From contig NC_016585.1 in assembly GCF_000283655.1 (NCBI RefSeq), positions 67,001-131,000 of the forward strand: a DNA stretch of 64,000 nucleotides, read 5' to 3'. Under the pieces are notes generated by a model. That model worked only from the letters and a program-made list of their open reading frames with translations, was not told where the DNA came from and ran no database searches. Shown here piece by piece: positions 7,844 through 18,824 of this stretch. Source of the stretch: Azospirillum lipoferum 4B (GTDB lineage: Bacteria > Pseudomonadota > Alphaproteobacteria > Azospirillales > Azospirillaceae). The first letter of the stretch is position 1, and each line of letters starts with the position of its first letter. The position numbers and the translations under genes were made by a program.

Positions 7844-9420
7844 GCGGCCATCTGATCACCGTCTTCGTCCCGCGCGACTCCGCCGCCCTGTCGGTCGGCG
7901 CCGATGCGGTCGCCGCCGCCATCCGCGCCGAAGCCGCCAAGCGCGACCTGCCGCTGCGCATCGTCCGCAACGGCTCGCGCGGCATGCTCTACCTGGAACC
8001 GCTGGTCGAGGTGGAGACGCCCGAAGGCCGCGTCGCCTACGGCCCTGTGACCGCGGCGGATGTCCCCAGCCTGTTCGACGCCGGCTTCCTGACCGGCGGG
8101 GAGCATACGCTCGGCCACGGCCTGACCGAGGAAATCCCCTATTTCAAGAAGCAGGAACGGCTGACCTTCGCCCGCTGCGGCATCATCGACCCGCTGTCGG
8201 TCGAGGATTACCGCGCCCATGGCGGCTTCCGCGGGCTGGAGAACGCGCTGGCGATGTCCCAGGCGGAGATCGTCAAGGCGGTGACCGACAGCGGCCTGCG
8301 CGGCCGCGGTGGCGCCGGCTTCCCCACCGGCATCAAGTGGAACACGGTGATGCAGGCCAAGGCGGACGAGAAGTTCGTCTGCTGCAACGCAGACGAGGGT
8401 GACAGCGGCACCTTCGCCGACCGCATGATCATCGAAGGCGACCCCTTCTGCCTGATCGAGGGCATGACCATCGCCGCCATCGCGGTGGGCGCCACCTCCG
8501 GCTACGTCTACATGCGGTCGGAATACCCGCACGCCACGGCGACCCTGCGTCATGCCATCAAGCTCGCCTATGACGAGGGCTGGCTCGGCGACAACATCCA
8601 CGGCACCAACCGCACCTTCCACCTCGACGTCCGCGTCGGTGCCGGCGCCTATATCTGCGGCGAAGAGACCGCGATGCTGGAAAGCCTGGAGGGCAAGCGC
8701 GGCATGGTGCGCGCCAAGCCGCCGCTGCCGGCACTGGAAGGCCTGTTCGGCAAGCCGACCGTGGTCAACAACGTGCTGTCGCTCTGCTCGGTGCCGATCA
8801 TCCTCGACAAGGGCGGCGACTATTACCGCGACTTCGGCGTTGGCCGGTCGCGCGGCACGCTGCCCTTCCAGCTGGCGGGCAACCTCAAGCATGGCGGCAT
8901 CGTCGAGAAGGCCTTCGGCATCACCCTGCACGAGCTGCTCTACGACTTCGGCGGCGGCACCATCACCGGCCGGCCGATCCGCGCGGTGCAGGTCGGCGGC
9001 CCGCTCGGCGCCTACCTGCCGCCCTCGCAGTTCGACCTGCCCAAGGATTACGAGGCCTTCGCCGCGCAGGAGGCGATGGTCGGCCATGGCGGCATTGTCG
9101 TCTTCGACGACAGCGTCGACATGGCCCAGCAGGCCCGCTTCGCCATGGAGTTCTGCGTGGCGGAATCCTGCGGCAAATGCACCCCCTGCCGCATCGGCTC
9201 GACCCGCGGCATGGAGACGCTGGATAAGATCATCGCCGGCAAGAACGTCGATGCGAACCTCGAACTGCTCGCCGACCTCTGCGACGTGATGGTGGACGGC
9301 TCGCTTTGCGCCATGGGCGGCATGACGCCCTATCCGGTGCGCAGCGCGGTGAAGCACTTCCCGGAAGACTTCCGCAAGAAGCAGCACGCCGTCCGCGTCA
9401 CCCACATCGCCGCCGAATAA
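7840..9420 (+). CDS. fdsB: NAD-dependent formate dehydrogenase, beta subunit
   Basis: A 526-aa NuoF/HoxF-like flavoprotein. An N-terminal thioredoxin-like domain of about 110 residues precedes the FMN/NADH-binding core with the glycine-rich signature [14 protein letters not shown] (about residues 155-168) and [13 protein letters not shown]. The C-terminal [4Fe-4S] site is [12 protein letters not shown] plus a later Cys (DGSLCAMGG). It binds FMN and NAD+ and hands formate-derived electrons to NAD+. It starts within the last codons of fdsG and is followed 24 nt later by fdsA, with an AGGAG-type ribosome-binding site. Length and motif order are normal for the family. Confidence 0.95.
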   Translation: MSGHLITVFVPRDSAALSVGADAVAAAIRAEAAKRDLPLRIVRNGSRGMLYLEPLVEVETPEGRVAYGPVTAADVPSLFDAGFLTGGEHTLGHGLTEEIPYFKKQERLTFARCGIIDPLSVEDYRAHGGFRGLENALAMSQAEIVKAVTDSGLRGRGGAGFPTGIKWNTVMQAKADEKFVCCNADEGDSGTFADRMIIEGDPFCLIEGMTIAAIAVGATSGYVYMRSEYPHATATLRHAIKLAYDEGWLGDNIHGTNRTFHLDVRVGAGAYICGEETAMLESLEGKRGMVRAKPPLPALEGLFGKPTVVNNVLSLCSVPIILDKGGDYYRDFGVGRSRGTLPFQLAGNLKHGGIVEKAFGITLHELLYDFGGGTITGRPIRAVQVGGPLGAYLPPSQFDLPKDYEAFAAQEAMVGHGGIVVFDDSVDMAQQARFAMEFCVAESCGKCTPCRIGSTRGMETLDKIIAGKNVDANLELLADLCDVMVDGSLCAMGGMTPYPVRSAVKHFPEDFRKKQHAVRVTHIAAE

Positions 9421-9444
9421 CGAGCGCCCCCAGGAGCACCCGAG

Positions 9445-12300
9445 ATGACCCTCATCCACGAGACCGACTACGGCACTCCCGCCCGCGTCTCCGAGACCCT
9501 GGTGACGCTGGAGATCGACGGCCGCAGCATCACGGTTCCCGAAGGCACCTCTGTGATGCGCGCCGCGATGGACGCCGGCATCACCGTGCCGAAGCTGTGC
9601 GCGACCGACAGCCTGGAACCCTTCGGCTCCTGCCGCCTCTGCGCGGTGGAGATCGAGGGGCGCCGCGGCACCCCGGCCTCCTGCACCACCCCCGTCGCCC
9701 CCGGCATGAAGGTCCACACCCAGACCGACAAGCTGGCCAAGCTGCGCCGTGGCGTGATGGAGCTGTACATCTCCGACCACCCGCTCGACTGCCTGACCTG
9801 CGCCGCCAACGGTGACTGCGAGTTGCAGGACATGGCCGGTGCCGTCGGCCTGCGCAACGTGCGGTACGGTTTCGACGGCGAAAACCATCGCGCCGCCGCG
9901 AAGGACGAGAGCAACCCCTACTTCACCTTCGACGCCTCCAAGTGCATCGTCTGCTCGCGCTGCGTCCGCGCCTGCCAGGAGACCCAGGGCACCTTCGCGC
10001 TGACCATCGACGGGCGCGGCTTCGCTTCCTCGGTGTCTCCGGGCGCCAAGGAGAGCTTCATGGACAGCGAGTGCGTGTCCTGCGGTGCCTGCGTCCAGGC
10101 CTGCCCGACCGCGACCCTGACCGAGAAGTCGATCATCGAGCACGGCCAGCCCGAGCACAGCGTCATCACCACCTGCGCCTATTGCGGCGTTGGCTGCTCC
10201 TTCAAGGCCGAGCTGCAGGGCACCACGGTGGTGCGCATGACGCCGTGGAAGGACGGCGGCGCCAACGAGGGGCATAGCTGCGTCAAGGGCCGCTTCGCCT
10301 GGGGCTACGCCACCCACAAGGACCGCATCATGAAGCCCATGGTGCGCGAGCGGATCACCGACCCGTGGCGCGAAGTGTCGTGGGAGGAGGCGATCGCCTA
10401 TGCCGCCGAGCGGCTGAAGGCGGTGCAGGCCAAGTATGGCCGCGGCTCCATCGGCGGCATCACCTCGTCGCGCTGCACGAATGAGGAGGTCTATGTCGTC
10501 CAGAAGATGATCCGGGCCGCCTTCGGCACCAACAACATCGACACCTGCGCCCGCGTCTGCCATTCGCCGACCGGCTACGGCCTGTCGCAGACCTTCGGCA
10601 CCTCGGCCGGCACCCAGGATTTCCGCAGCGTCGACAAGTCCGACGTCATCCTGGTCATCGGCGCCAACCCGACCGACGGCCACCCGGTGTTCGGCTCGCG
10701 CATGAAGAAGCGGCTGCGCGCCGGGGCCAAGCTGATCGTCGTCGATCCGCGCCGCATCGATCTGGTGCGCAGCCCGCACGTCCAGGCCGAATACCATCTC
10801 CAGCTCCAGCCCGGCACCAACGTCGCGGTGGTGAACGCCCTCGCCCACGTCATCGTCACCGAAGGGCTGGTCAACCGCGCCTTCGTCGAGGGGCGCTGCG
10901 ATCCCAAGGAGTTCGCGAAGTGGGAGGCGTTCATCGCCGAGCACCGCAACTCGCCGGAATATCTGGAATCGCGCACCGGCGTCCCGGCCGATCAGGTCCG
11001 CGCCGCCGCCCGCCTCTACGCCACCGGCGGCAACGCCGCGATCTATTACGGGTTGGGCGTGACCGAGCACAGCCAGGGCTCCAGCACGGTGATGGCGATC
11101 GCCAACCTCGCTATGGCGACCGGCAACATCGGCCGCGAGGGCGTCGGCGTGAACCCGCTGCGCGGCCAGAACAATGTGCAGGGCTCCTGCGACATGGGCT
11201 CCTTCCCGCACGAGCTGCCGGGCTACCGCCACGTCTCTGACGATCTCGTCCGCCACGAGTTCGAGACCGCCTGGGGCGTCACGCTGGATCCGGAACCCGG
11301 CCTGCGCATCCCCAACATGTTCGACAGCGCGCATGACGGCAGCTTCCGCGGCCTGTTCGTGCAGGGCGAGGACATCGTCCAGTCCGATCCCAACACCACG
11401 CACGTCACCTCGGCTCTGGAATCGCTCGACATCGTCATCGTCCAGGACCTGTTCCTGAACGAGACGGCGGCCTTCGCCCACGTCTTCTTCCCCGGCACCT
11501 CCTTCCTGGAGAAGGACGGCACCTTCACCAACGCCGAGCGCCGCATCAACCGCGTCCGCAAGGCGATGCCGTCGAAGGTGGGCAAGGACGAGCATTGGGT
11601 CGCCTGCGCGCTGGCGACGGCCATGGGCTACCCGATGCATTATGAAACCACGTCCGAGATCATGGGCGAGATCGCCCGGCTGACCCCGACATTCCGTGGC
11701 GTCAGCTTCGAGAAGCTCGACCGTGTCGGCAGCGTCCAGTGGCCCTGCACCGGGTTGGAGGACGACGACACCGGCATGGCGATCATGCACGAGGAGAGCT
11801 TCGCCCGCGGCCTCGGCCGCTTCGTGATCACTGAGTATGTGCCGACCGACGAGCGGACCACGCGGATGTATCCGCTGGTGCTGACCACTGGCCGCATCCT
11901 CGCCCACTACAATGTCGGTGCCCAGACCCGCCGCACCGCCAACGTGGCCTGGCATCCGGAGGATGTGCTGGAGATCAACCCGGTGGACGCCGAGATCCGC
12001 GGCGTGAAGGACGGCGACATGGTGTCGCTCGCCAGCCGCATGGGGGCGACGACGCTGCGCGCCGTCATCTCCGACCGCATGCCGGCCGGCGTCGTCTACA
12101 CCACCTTCCATCACCCGGTGACCGGGGCCAACGTCATCACCACCGAGAATTCGGACTGGGCGACGAACTGCCCCGAATACAAGGTGACGGCGGTGCAGGT
12201 CGCCCGCAGCAACCAGCCGTCGGATTGGCAGGTCGACTACGCGAAGAACGACGTCGAGCGCAAGCGCATCGCCGCCGCCAACGTCCTCGCCGCCGAATAA
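9445..12300 (+). CDS. fdsA: NAD-dependent formate dehydrogenase, alpha (molybdopterin) subunit
   Basis: A 951-aa catalytic subunit. Order of domains: plant-ferredoxin-like [2Fe-2S] domain (CATDSLEPFGSCRLCAVE, then CTTP), His-ligated cluster region (HPLDCLTCAANGDCELQ), two [4Fe-4S] ferredoxin motifs (CIVCSRCVRACQ and CVSCGACVQACP), the molybdopterin [4Fe-4S] site (CAYCGVGCSF) and the bis-MGD catalytic domain. The Mo ligand is Cys in ARVCHSPTGYG, so this is a Cys, not selenocysteine, enzyme; the following His-Ser and the FGTSAGTQDF region agree with metal-dependent formate dehydrogenases. The C-terminal molybdopterin-binding domain includes TTGRILAHYNVGAQTRR. The reaction is HCOO- to CO2 with electrons passed to FdsB/FdsG. 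Confidence 0.96.
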   Translation: MTLIHETDYGTPARVSETLVTLEIDGRSITVPEGTSVMRAAMDAGITVPKLCATDSLEPFGSCRLCAVEIEGRRGTPASCTTPVAPGMKVHTQTDKLAKLRRGVMELYISDHPLDCLTCAANGDCELQDMAGAVGLRNVRYGFDGENHRAAAKDESNPYFTFDASKCIVCSRCVRACQETQGTFALTIDGRGFASSVSPGAKESFMDSECVSCGACVQACPTATLTEKSIIEHGQPEHSVITTCAYCGVGCSFKAELQGTTVVRMTPWKDGGANEGHSCVKGRFAWGYATHKDRIMKPMVRERITDPWREVSWEEAIAYAAERLKAVQAKYGRGSIGGITSSRCTNEEVYVVQKMIRAAFGTNNIDTCARVCHSPTGYGLSQTFGTSAGTQDFRSVDKSDVILVIGANPTDGHPVFGSRMKKRLRAGAKLIVVDPRRIDLVRSPHVQAEYHLQLQPGTNVAVVNALAHVIVTEGLVNRAFVEGRCDPKEFAKWEAFIAEHRNSPEYLESRTGVPADQVRAAARLYATGGNAAIYYGLGVTEHSQGSSTVMAIANLAMATGNIGREGVGVNPLRGQNNVQGSCDMGSFPHELPGYRHVSDDLVRHEFETAWGVTLDPEPGLRIPNMFDSAHDGSFRGLFVQGEDIVQSDPNTTHVTSALESLDIVIVQDLFLNETAAFAHVFFPGTSFLEKDGTFTNAERRINRVRKAMPSKVGKDEHWVACALATAMGYPMHYETTSEIMGEIARLTPTFRGVSFEKLDRVGSVQWPCTGLEDDDTGMAIMHEESFARGLGRFVITEYVPTDERTTRMYPLVLTTGRILAHYNVGAQTRRTANVAWHPEDVLEINPVDAEIRGVKDGDMVSLASRMGATTLRAVISDRMPAGVVYTTFHHPVTGANVITTENSDWATNCPEYKVTAVQVARSNQPSDWQVDYAKNDVERKRIAAANVLAAE

Positions 12301-12320
12301 AGTCCTGGGGAGTGGGAAGC

Positions 12321-13148
12321 ATGACCGCGATGCCTTCTGGTTCCATCCGTCCTGACGATAGCCTCATGTGCTCCATCGCCGTCACCGGCACCGGCTTTTC
12401 CGCCGGTGTCGGGGGGGAGGAGGGCGCGGACGTCGAATGGCAGGTCCCGGAGGAAACCGCGGTTGCCTTCGAATACAATGGCCGCTCCCATGCCGTGATG
12501 ATGGCGACCCCCGCCGATCTGGAGGACTTCGCGCTGGGCTTCAGCCTCGCCGAAGAGATCGTCGGGTCCGCCGCCGATATCGAGACAATCGCCGTGCGGG
12601 AAACGCCGCTGGGCTTCGTCGTCAACCTGACGGTCGACCCGTTGCGTCTCCTGCGTGGAAGCCTGCGCAGCCGCTCCATGGAGGGGCGGAGCGGCTGTGG
12701 CCTGTGCGGCGTGGACAGTCTTGTCCACGCCGTTCGGGAGCCCCGCAAGATCGAAACCTCGCTGGAGGTGGACCCGGCCGCCGTGGCCGCCGCCTTCCGC
12801 GCCCTGCCGGACCATCAGCCGATGAACCGGGCCAACCGCTCGGTCCACGCCGCGGCGTGGTGCGCACCGGACGGCGCCATCCGCATGGCCCGCGAGGATG
12901 TCGGCCGCCACAACGCGCTGGACAAGCTGATCGGCGCCGTCGTCCGCTCCGGCGCCGACCCGGCCACCGGCTTCGTGGTGATGACCAGCCGCTGCAGCTT
13001 CGAACTGGTGCAGAAGACCGCCGCGGTGGGCATCCCGCTGCTGGCGACCATCTCGGCCCCGACGGCGCTGGCGCTGGAACTGGCGCGCAACGCCAAACTG
13101 ACTCTGGGTGCGCTGTCGCGCCGCGACACCGTCATCCTGTTCCGTTGA
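12321..13148 (+). CDS. fdhD: FdhD-family sulfurtransferase required for formate dehydrogenase activity
   Basis: A 275-aa FdhD homologue (called FdsC in some fds operons). The conserved active-site loop is SGCGLCGVDS (about residues 130-139), which in FdhD carries the persulfide delivered to the bis-MGD cofactor before its insertion in the apo-enzyme. Other family landmarks are DVGRHNALDKLIG and the SRCSFELVQK segment. Start at 12321 has GGAGTGGGAAGC upstream. It lies 20 nt after fdsA and 24 nt before fdsD, inside the operon, which strongly supports a maturation role for FdsA. Confidence 0.93.
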   Translation: MTAMPSGSIRPDDSLMCSIAVTGTGFSAGVGGEEGADVEWQVPEETAVAFEYNGRSHAVMMATPADLEDFALGFSLAEEIVGSAADIETIAVRETPLGFVVNLTVDPLRLLRGSLRSRSMEGRSGCGLCGVDSLVHAVREPRKIETSLEVDPAAVAAAFRALPDHQPMNRANRSVHAAAWCAPDGAIRMAREDVGRHNALDKLIGAVVRSGADPATGFVVMTSRCSFELVQKTAAVGIPLLATISAPTALALELARNAKLTLGALSRRDTVILFR

Positions 13149-13172
13149 TTTCAACCCATTCCGGAGACATCG

Positions 13173-13400
13173 ATGAGCCACACGAACCATGCCAAGGATC
13201 TGGTCCGGATGGCGAACCAGATCGCCGTCCATTTCGCCACCTACCCGCATGACGAGGCGGTGACGGAGACGGCGACCCACATCCGCAAATTCTGGGATCC
13301 GCGCATGCGCGCCGGCCTGTTCGCCCATGTCCAGGCCGGCGGCGAAGCCGACCTGCACGAGGTTGCCCGCGGGGCGGTCGGGGTGCTACAGGCGCGGTGA
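13173..13400 (+). CDS. fdsD: NAD-dependent formate dehydrogenase, delta subunit
   Basis: A 75-aa helical protein (starts MSHTNHAKDLVRMANQIA) typical of FdsD, the small subunit found only in soluble NAD-linked formate dehydrogenases. The sequence IRKFWDPRMRAGLFAHV is characteristic of the family. It sits at the 3' end of the fds operon after fdhD with a GGAG ribosome-binding site (CCGGAGACATCG). It is thought to help stability or cofactor insertion of the complex; no catalytic residues are expected. The next gene is convergent, only 13 nt away. Confidence 0.92.
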   Translation: MSHTNHAKDLVRMANQIAVHFATYPHDEAVTETATHIRKFWDPRMRAGLFAHVQAGGEADLHEVARGAVGVLQAR

Positions 13401-13413
13401 GGGAATAACGCCC

Positions 13414-15307
<1,894 letters not shown>

Positions 15308-15662
15308 GGCAATGGGACCGGAACGTGAACGGAAAGGATCGAGCGCTGTATCCTTCAGCCAGCCATCCGGGATCCGCAAGCGACATTTGGTGTCGTCAGC
15401 TCTGCTGTTCACACTGTTGCTCCCGTGCATCGCCGCGTCACTCGCGGGAAGCCATCGTCGTTACACGCGCTCATCAAACAGGTGGACGCCGCCGCATCGG
15501 TTTTATTCCGAACCGCCGCCGGTGGTACCGCCTGAAATGCCGGGGCACGTCCGTATGTGTCATTTGACGTAGATACGGTCCTTCGCATGCGCGGTAGCCT
15601 TCCTTCCGACGATGTGGCGAAGCCCCGGAGCAACCGGGGCGCCAAAGGAAGGGGGCAACTTC
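15308..15662. other. Intergenic region between divergent L,D-transpeptidase and urtA
   Basis: About 355 nt without a supported gene. It must hold the promoters of both divergent units. A TTGACG hexamer is present at 15564-15569, but nothing like a -10 follows at the right distance, and I see no convincing sigma-54 -24/-12 element. Confidence 0.5.
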
Positions 15663-16970
15663 ATGCGGACCAAGCAACTGACGTCGAGCTTCGGGATCAG
15701 CGCGCTGGCCGGTCTGGCCATGGGCGCGATGGCTGCGATGTCCGCGCCGGCGATGGCGCAGGACACGATCAAGGTGGGCATCCTGCATTCCCTGTCCGGC
15801 ACGATGGCGATCAGCGAGACGACGTTGAAGGACGTCATGCTGATGCTGATCGACGAGCAGAACAAGAAGGGCGGCCTGCTGGGCAAGAAGCTTGAGCCGG
15901 TGGTGGTCGATCCGGCCTCCAACTGGCCGCTGTTCGCCGAGAAGGCACGCGAGCTGATCAGCAAGGACAAGGTGTCGGCCGTGTTCGGCTGCTGGACCTC
16001 GGTCAGCCGCAAGTCGGTGCTGCCGGTGTTCGAGGAGCTGAACAACATCCTCTTCTACCCGGTCCAGTATGAGGGCGAGGAGTCCTCCCGCAACGTCTTC
16101 TACACCGGCGCCGCCCCGAACCAGCAGGCGATCCCGGCCGTCGATTACCTGATGCAGAAGGAAAAGGTCCAGCGCTGGGTGCTGGCCGGCACCGACTACG
16201 TCTATCCGCGCACGACCAACAAGATCCTCGAAGCCTACCTGAAGAGCAAGGGCGTCAAGCCCGAGGACATCATGATCAACTACACGCCGTTCGGTCATTC
16301 CGACTGGCAGTCGATCGTGGCGGACATCAAGAAGTTCGGCTCGGGCGGCAAGAAGACCGCCGTCGTCTCCACCATCAACGGCGACGCCAACGTTCCCTTC
16401 TACAAGGAACTGGGCAACCAGGGCGTGAAGGCCGAGGACATCCCGGTCGTCGCCTTCTCGGTCGGCGAGGAAGAGCTGGCCGGCATCGACACCAAGCCGC
16501 TGCTGGGCCATCTGGCCGCCTGGAACTACTTCCAGTCGGTCGAAACGCCGTCGAACAGCGACTTCATCAAGGCCTGGAAGGCCTACACCAAGAACGACAA
16601 GCGCGTCACCAACGACCCGATGGAAGCCCATTACATCGGCTTCAACATGTGGGTTAAGGCGGTCGAGGCGGCCGGCACGACCGAGCCGGACAAGGTCATC
16701 GACGCCATGATCGGCGTGGCCGTGCCCAACCTGACCGGCGGCTATTCGGCCATGCTGCCGAACCACCACATCACCAAGCCGGTCCTGATCGGCGAAGTGC
16801 AGGAGAACGGCCAGTTCGACGTCGTCTCCAAAACCTCGGGCCTCGTCCCCGGCGACGAGTGGTCGGACTATCTGCCGGACAGCAAGGACCTGATCGCCGA
16901 TTGGCGCAAGCCGATGTCCTGCGGCAACTTCAACGTGAAGACCGGCAAGTGCGGCGGCAAGGGGTCGTGA
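15663..16970 (+). CDS. urtA: Urea ABC transporter, substrate-binding protein
   Basis: A 435-aa periplasmic binding protein (Leu/Ile/Val-binding superfamily). It begins with a signal peptide (ending APAMAQ) followed by DTIKVGILHSLSGTMAISETTLKD, the recognised start of mature UrtA. FGCWTSVSRKSVLPVFEE and YPVQYEGEESSRNVFYTGAAPNQQ are typical UrtA segments. It captures urea (or short amides) for the UrtBC permease. Start at 15663 follows a GGAAGGGGG ribosome-binding site. It is first in the urtABCDE operon; a 227-nt gap with a strongly folded repeat separates it from urtB, which may let UrtA be made in excess of the membrane parts. urt operons are usually NtrC-controlled, but no site is clear here. 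Confidence 0.95.
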   Translation: MRTKQLTSSFGISALAGLAMGAMAAMSAPAMAQDTIKVGILHSLSGTMAISETTLKDVMLMLIDEQNKKGGLLGKKLEPVVVDPASNWPLFAEKARELISKDKVSAVFGCWTSVSRKSVLPVFEELNNILFYPVQYEGEESSRNVFYTGAAPNQQAIPAVDYLMQKEKVQRWVLAGTDYVYPRTTNKILEAYLKSKGVKPEDIMINYTPFGHSDWQSIVADIKKFGSGGKKTAVVSTINGDANVPFYKELGNQGVKAEDIPVVAFSVGEEELAGIDTKPLLGHLAAWNYFQSVETPSNSDFIKAWKAYTKNDKRVTNDPMEAHYIGFNMWVKAVEAAGTTEPDKVIDAMIGVAVPNLTGGYSAMLPNHHITKPVLIGEVQENGQFDVVSKTSGLVPGDEWSDYLPDSKDLIADWRKPMSCGNFNVKTGKCGGKGS

Positions 16971-17002
16971 GGGCTGGTGTCCGTCCTCTGATCTGAGTGG
17001 TC

Positions 17003-17163
17003 GCGACGCTTGCCCCCACCCCGGCCCTCCCCTGCGAAGCGGGGGAGGGAGAGATCCCCTCCCCCGCCCAGCTCTCGCACAAAGCTCCGCTTTGTGCTGA
17101 CGCGGCAGGCGGACCGTAGGTCCGCCGAGAGCGGGGTAGGGTTAGGGTGGGGGCAAGCGTCGC
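17003..17163. repeat. 161-bp folded intergenic element with perfect 19-bp terminal inverted repeats
   Basis: The ends GCGACGCTTGCCCCCACCC (17003-17021) and its exact reverse complement (17145-17163) bound an element with three internal hairpins: an 11-bp stem (17039-17049 with 17057-17067), a 9-bp stem around CACAAAGC-TCC-GCTTTGTG (17077-17097) and an 8-bp stem GGCGGACC-GTA-GGTCCGCC (17108-17126). The last two are enclosed by CTCTCG/CGAGAG (17072-17077 and 17126-17131). It lies between urtA and urtB. It looks like a dispersed palindromic unit or small MITE-like element rather than a simple terminator, since no T-run follows. Confidence 0.8.
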
Positions 17164-17197
17164 ACGTCTGTATGCCCCCCGCACCGAAGGACCCGCG

Positions 17198-18820
17198 ATG
17201 CGACGCGCTCTCCGCTGGCTGATGGCGCTCTGTGTGGTGGTCGCCACATCGACCGCCGCCTATGCCGCCGACCTCCGTCCCCTCGTCCAGGCCCTGGGCA
17301 GCGGCGGCTATTCCGGAACCGAAAAGGCCCTGGCGCAACTGTCGGAGGCCGGCGATCCGGCCGCCGTGCCGGTGATCGAGGCGCTGCAGGCCGGCGACCT
17401 CTTCGTTCGCAAGGCCGACGGCACCGTGGTGATCGCCCGCAGGGCCGGCGACGCCTATACCCTGACCGACCCGCTCACCCGCGCCGCGCTCGGCGATGCG
17501 CCGGCCGCCGCGGTCGAGAAGATCCGCATCAACAACGCGCTCCGTCGCGCCATCAACGCCTCACTGGGTGCCCTCACCCTGATGAGCCCAGATGCCGGCG
17601 TCCGCCGCTCCGCCGCCGATGCGGTGTTCAAGAGCCGCGACGCCCAGGCGCTGGAAACGCTGAACGCCGCCATCGCCAAGGAACAGGACAAGAGCGTCCG
17701 CGCCGCCATGGAGCAGGCGCGCGCCGCCATCCTGCTGACCAGCGAGGCCGCGTCGATGATGACCGATGCCGAAATCCAGGCGGCGACCGACACGCTGACC
17801 GCCCGTGGCGACCGCGACGCGCTGGTCCTGCTGAACATGGTTGCCGGATCCGGCGCGTCGGACATCACCAAGCGGTCGGCTGCCGCCGCCGTCTCCACCC
17901 TGGAACAGAAGCTGGCCTTCTGGGCTGCGTTGCAAAATCTCTGGTATGGGCTGTCGCTGGGTTCGGTGCTGCTGCTGGCCGCCATCGGGCTTGCCGTCAC
18001 CTTCGGCGTGATGGGCGTCATCAACATGGCCCATGGCGAGATGGTGATGATCGGCGCCTACACCACATTCCTGGTGCAGGAACTCTTCCGCGCCTACGCC
18101 CCCGGCTTGTTCGACCTGTCGATCCTGGTGGCGCTGCCCGCCGCCTTCCTCGTCTCCGGCGGTGTCGGCATCGTCATCGAGCGCAGCGTGATCCGCTGGC
18201 TCTATGGCCGTCCGCTGGAAACGCTGCTCGCCACCTGGGGCCTGTCGCTTGTGCTCCAGCAAGCCGTCCGCTCCATCTTCGGCCCGACCAACCGCGAGGT
18301 CGGCGCGCCGAGCTGGATGTCCGGCGCCTTCGAACTGGGTGGCCTGACCATCACCTACGGCCGGCTGTGGATCGTCATCTTCGCCTTCGCCGTCTTCGCC
18401 GCCCTGCTGGTGGCGCTGAAGCGGACCTGGTTCGGCCTGTCGATCCGGGCGGTGACGCAGAACCGGCCGATGGCCAACGCCATGGGCATCCGCACCGCGC
18501 GGGTGGATGCGCTGACCTTCGGCCTCGGCTCCGGCATCGCCGGCCTGGCCGGGGTTGCGCTGAGCCAGATCGACAATGTCAGCCCGAACCTGGGGCAAGG
18601 CTACATCATCGACAGCTTCATGGTCGTGGTCTTCGGCGGTGTGGGCAACTTGTGGGGCACGCTGGTCGGCGCGCTGACGCTGGGCTCCATCAACAAGTTC
18701 CTGGAGCCCTATGCCGGCGCCGTGCTGGGCAAGATCCTGGTGCTGATCTTCATCATCCTGTTCATCCAACGGCGTCCGCGCGGCCTGTTCGCGCTGAAGG
18801 GCCGCGCGGTGGAGGCCTGA
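17198..18820 (+). CDS. urtB: Urea ABC transporter, permease UrtB
   Basis: A 540-aa inner-membrane permease of the LivH family. A signal-like N-terminus (to about residue 25, TAAYAAD) is followed by an extracytoplasmic helical-repeat region of about 220 residues, found in UrtB but not in LivH. The multi-helix permease part starts at about residue 250 (GLSLGSVLLLAAIGLAVTFGVMGVINMAHGEMVMIGAY). The GSGIAGLAGVALSQIDNVSPNLGQGY segment is typical. It forms the urea channel with UrtC. GAAGGA lies upstream of the ATG at 17198. The urtC start is 4 nt after the stop. Confidence 0.95.
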   Translation: MRRALRWLMALCVVVATSTAAYAADLRPLVQALGSGGYSGTEKALAQLSEAGDPAAVPVIEALQAGDLFVRKADGTVVIARRAGDAYTLTDPLTRAALGDAPAAAVEKIRINNALRRAINASLGALTLMSPDAGVRRSAADAVFKSRDAQALETLNAAIAKEQDKSVRAAMEQARAAILLTSEAASMMTDAEIQAATDTLTARGDRDALVLLNMVAGSGASDITKRSAAAAVSTLEQKLAFWAALQNLWYGLSLGSVLLLAAIGLAVTFGVMGVINMAHGEMVMIGAYTTFLVQELFRAYAPGLFDLSILVALPAAFLVSGGVGIVIERSVIRWLYGRPLETLLATWGLSLVLQQAVRSIFGPTNREVGAPSWMSGAFELGGLTITYGRLWIVIFAFAVFAALLVALKRTWFGLSIRAVTQNRPMANAMGIRTARVDALTFGLGSGIAGLAGVALSQIDNVSPNLGQGYIIDSFMVVVFGGVGNLWGTLVGALTLGSINKFLEPYAGAVLGKILVLIFIILFIQRRPRGLFALKGRAVEA

Positions 18821-18824
18821 TCCG

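Noticed and set aside
7795-12114. A 1439-codon open frame antisense to fdsBA
   Set aside because: High-GC antisense artefact with His/Gly/Asp/Ala-biased composition and no domain; the sense strand encodes fdsG, fdsB and fdsA.
15308-15662. Sigma-54/NtrC promoter of urtA
   Set aside because: Expected for urea transport, but no TGGCAC-N5-TTGCA-like element could be found by eye.
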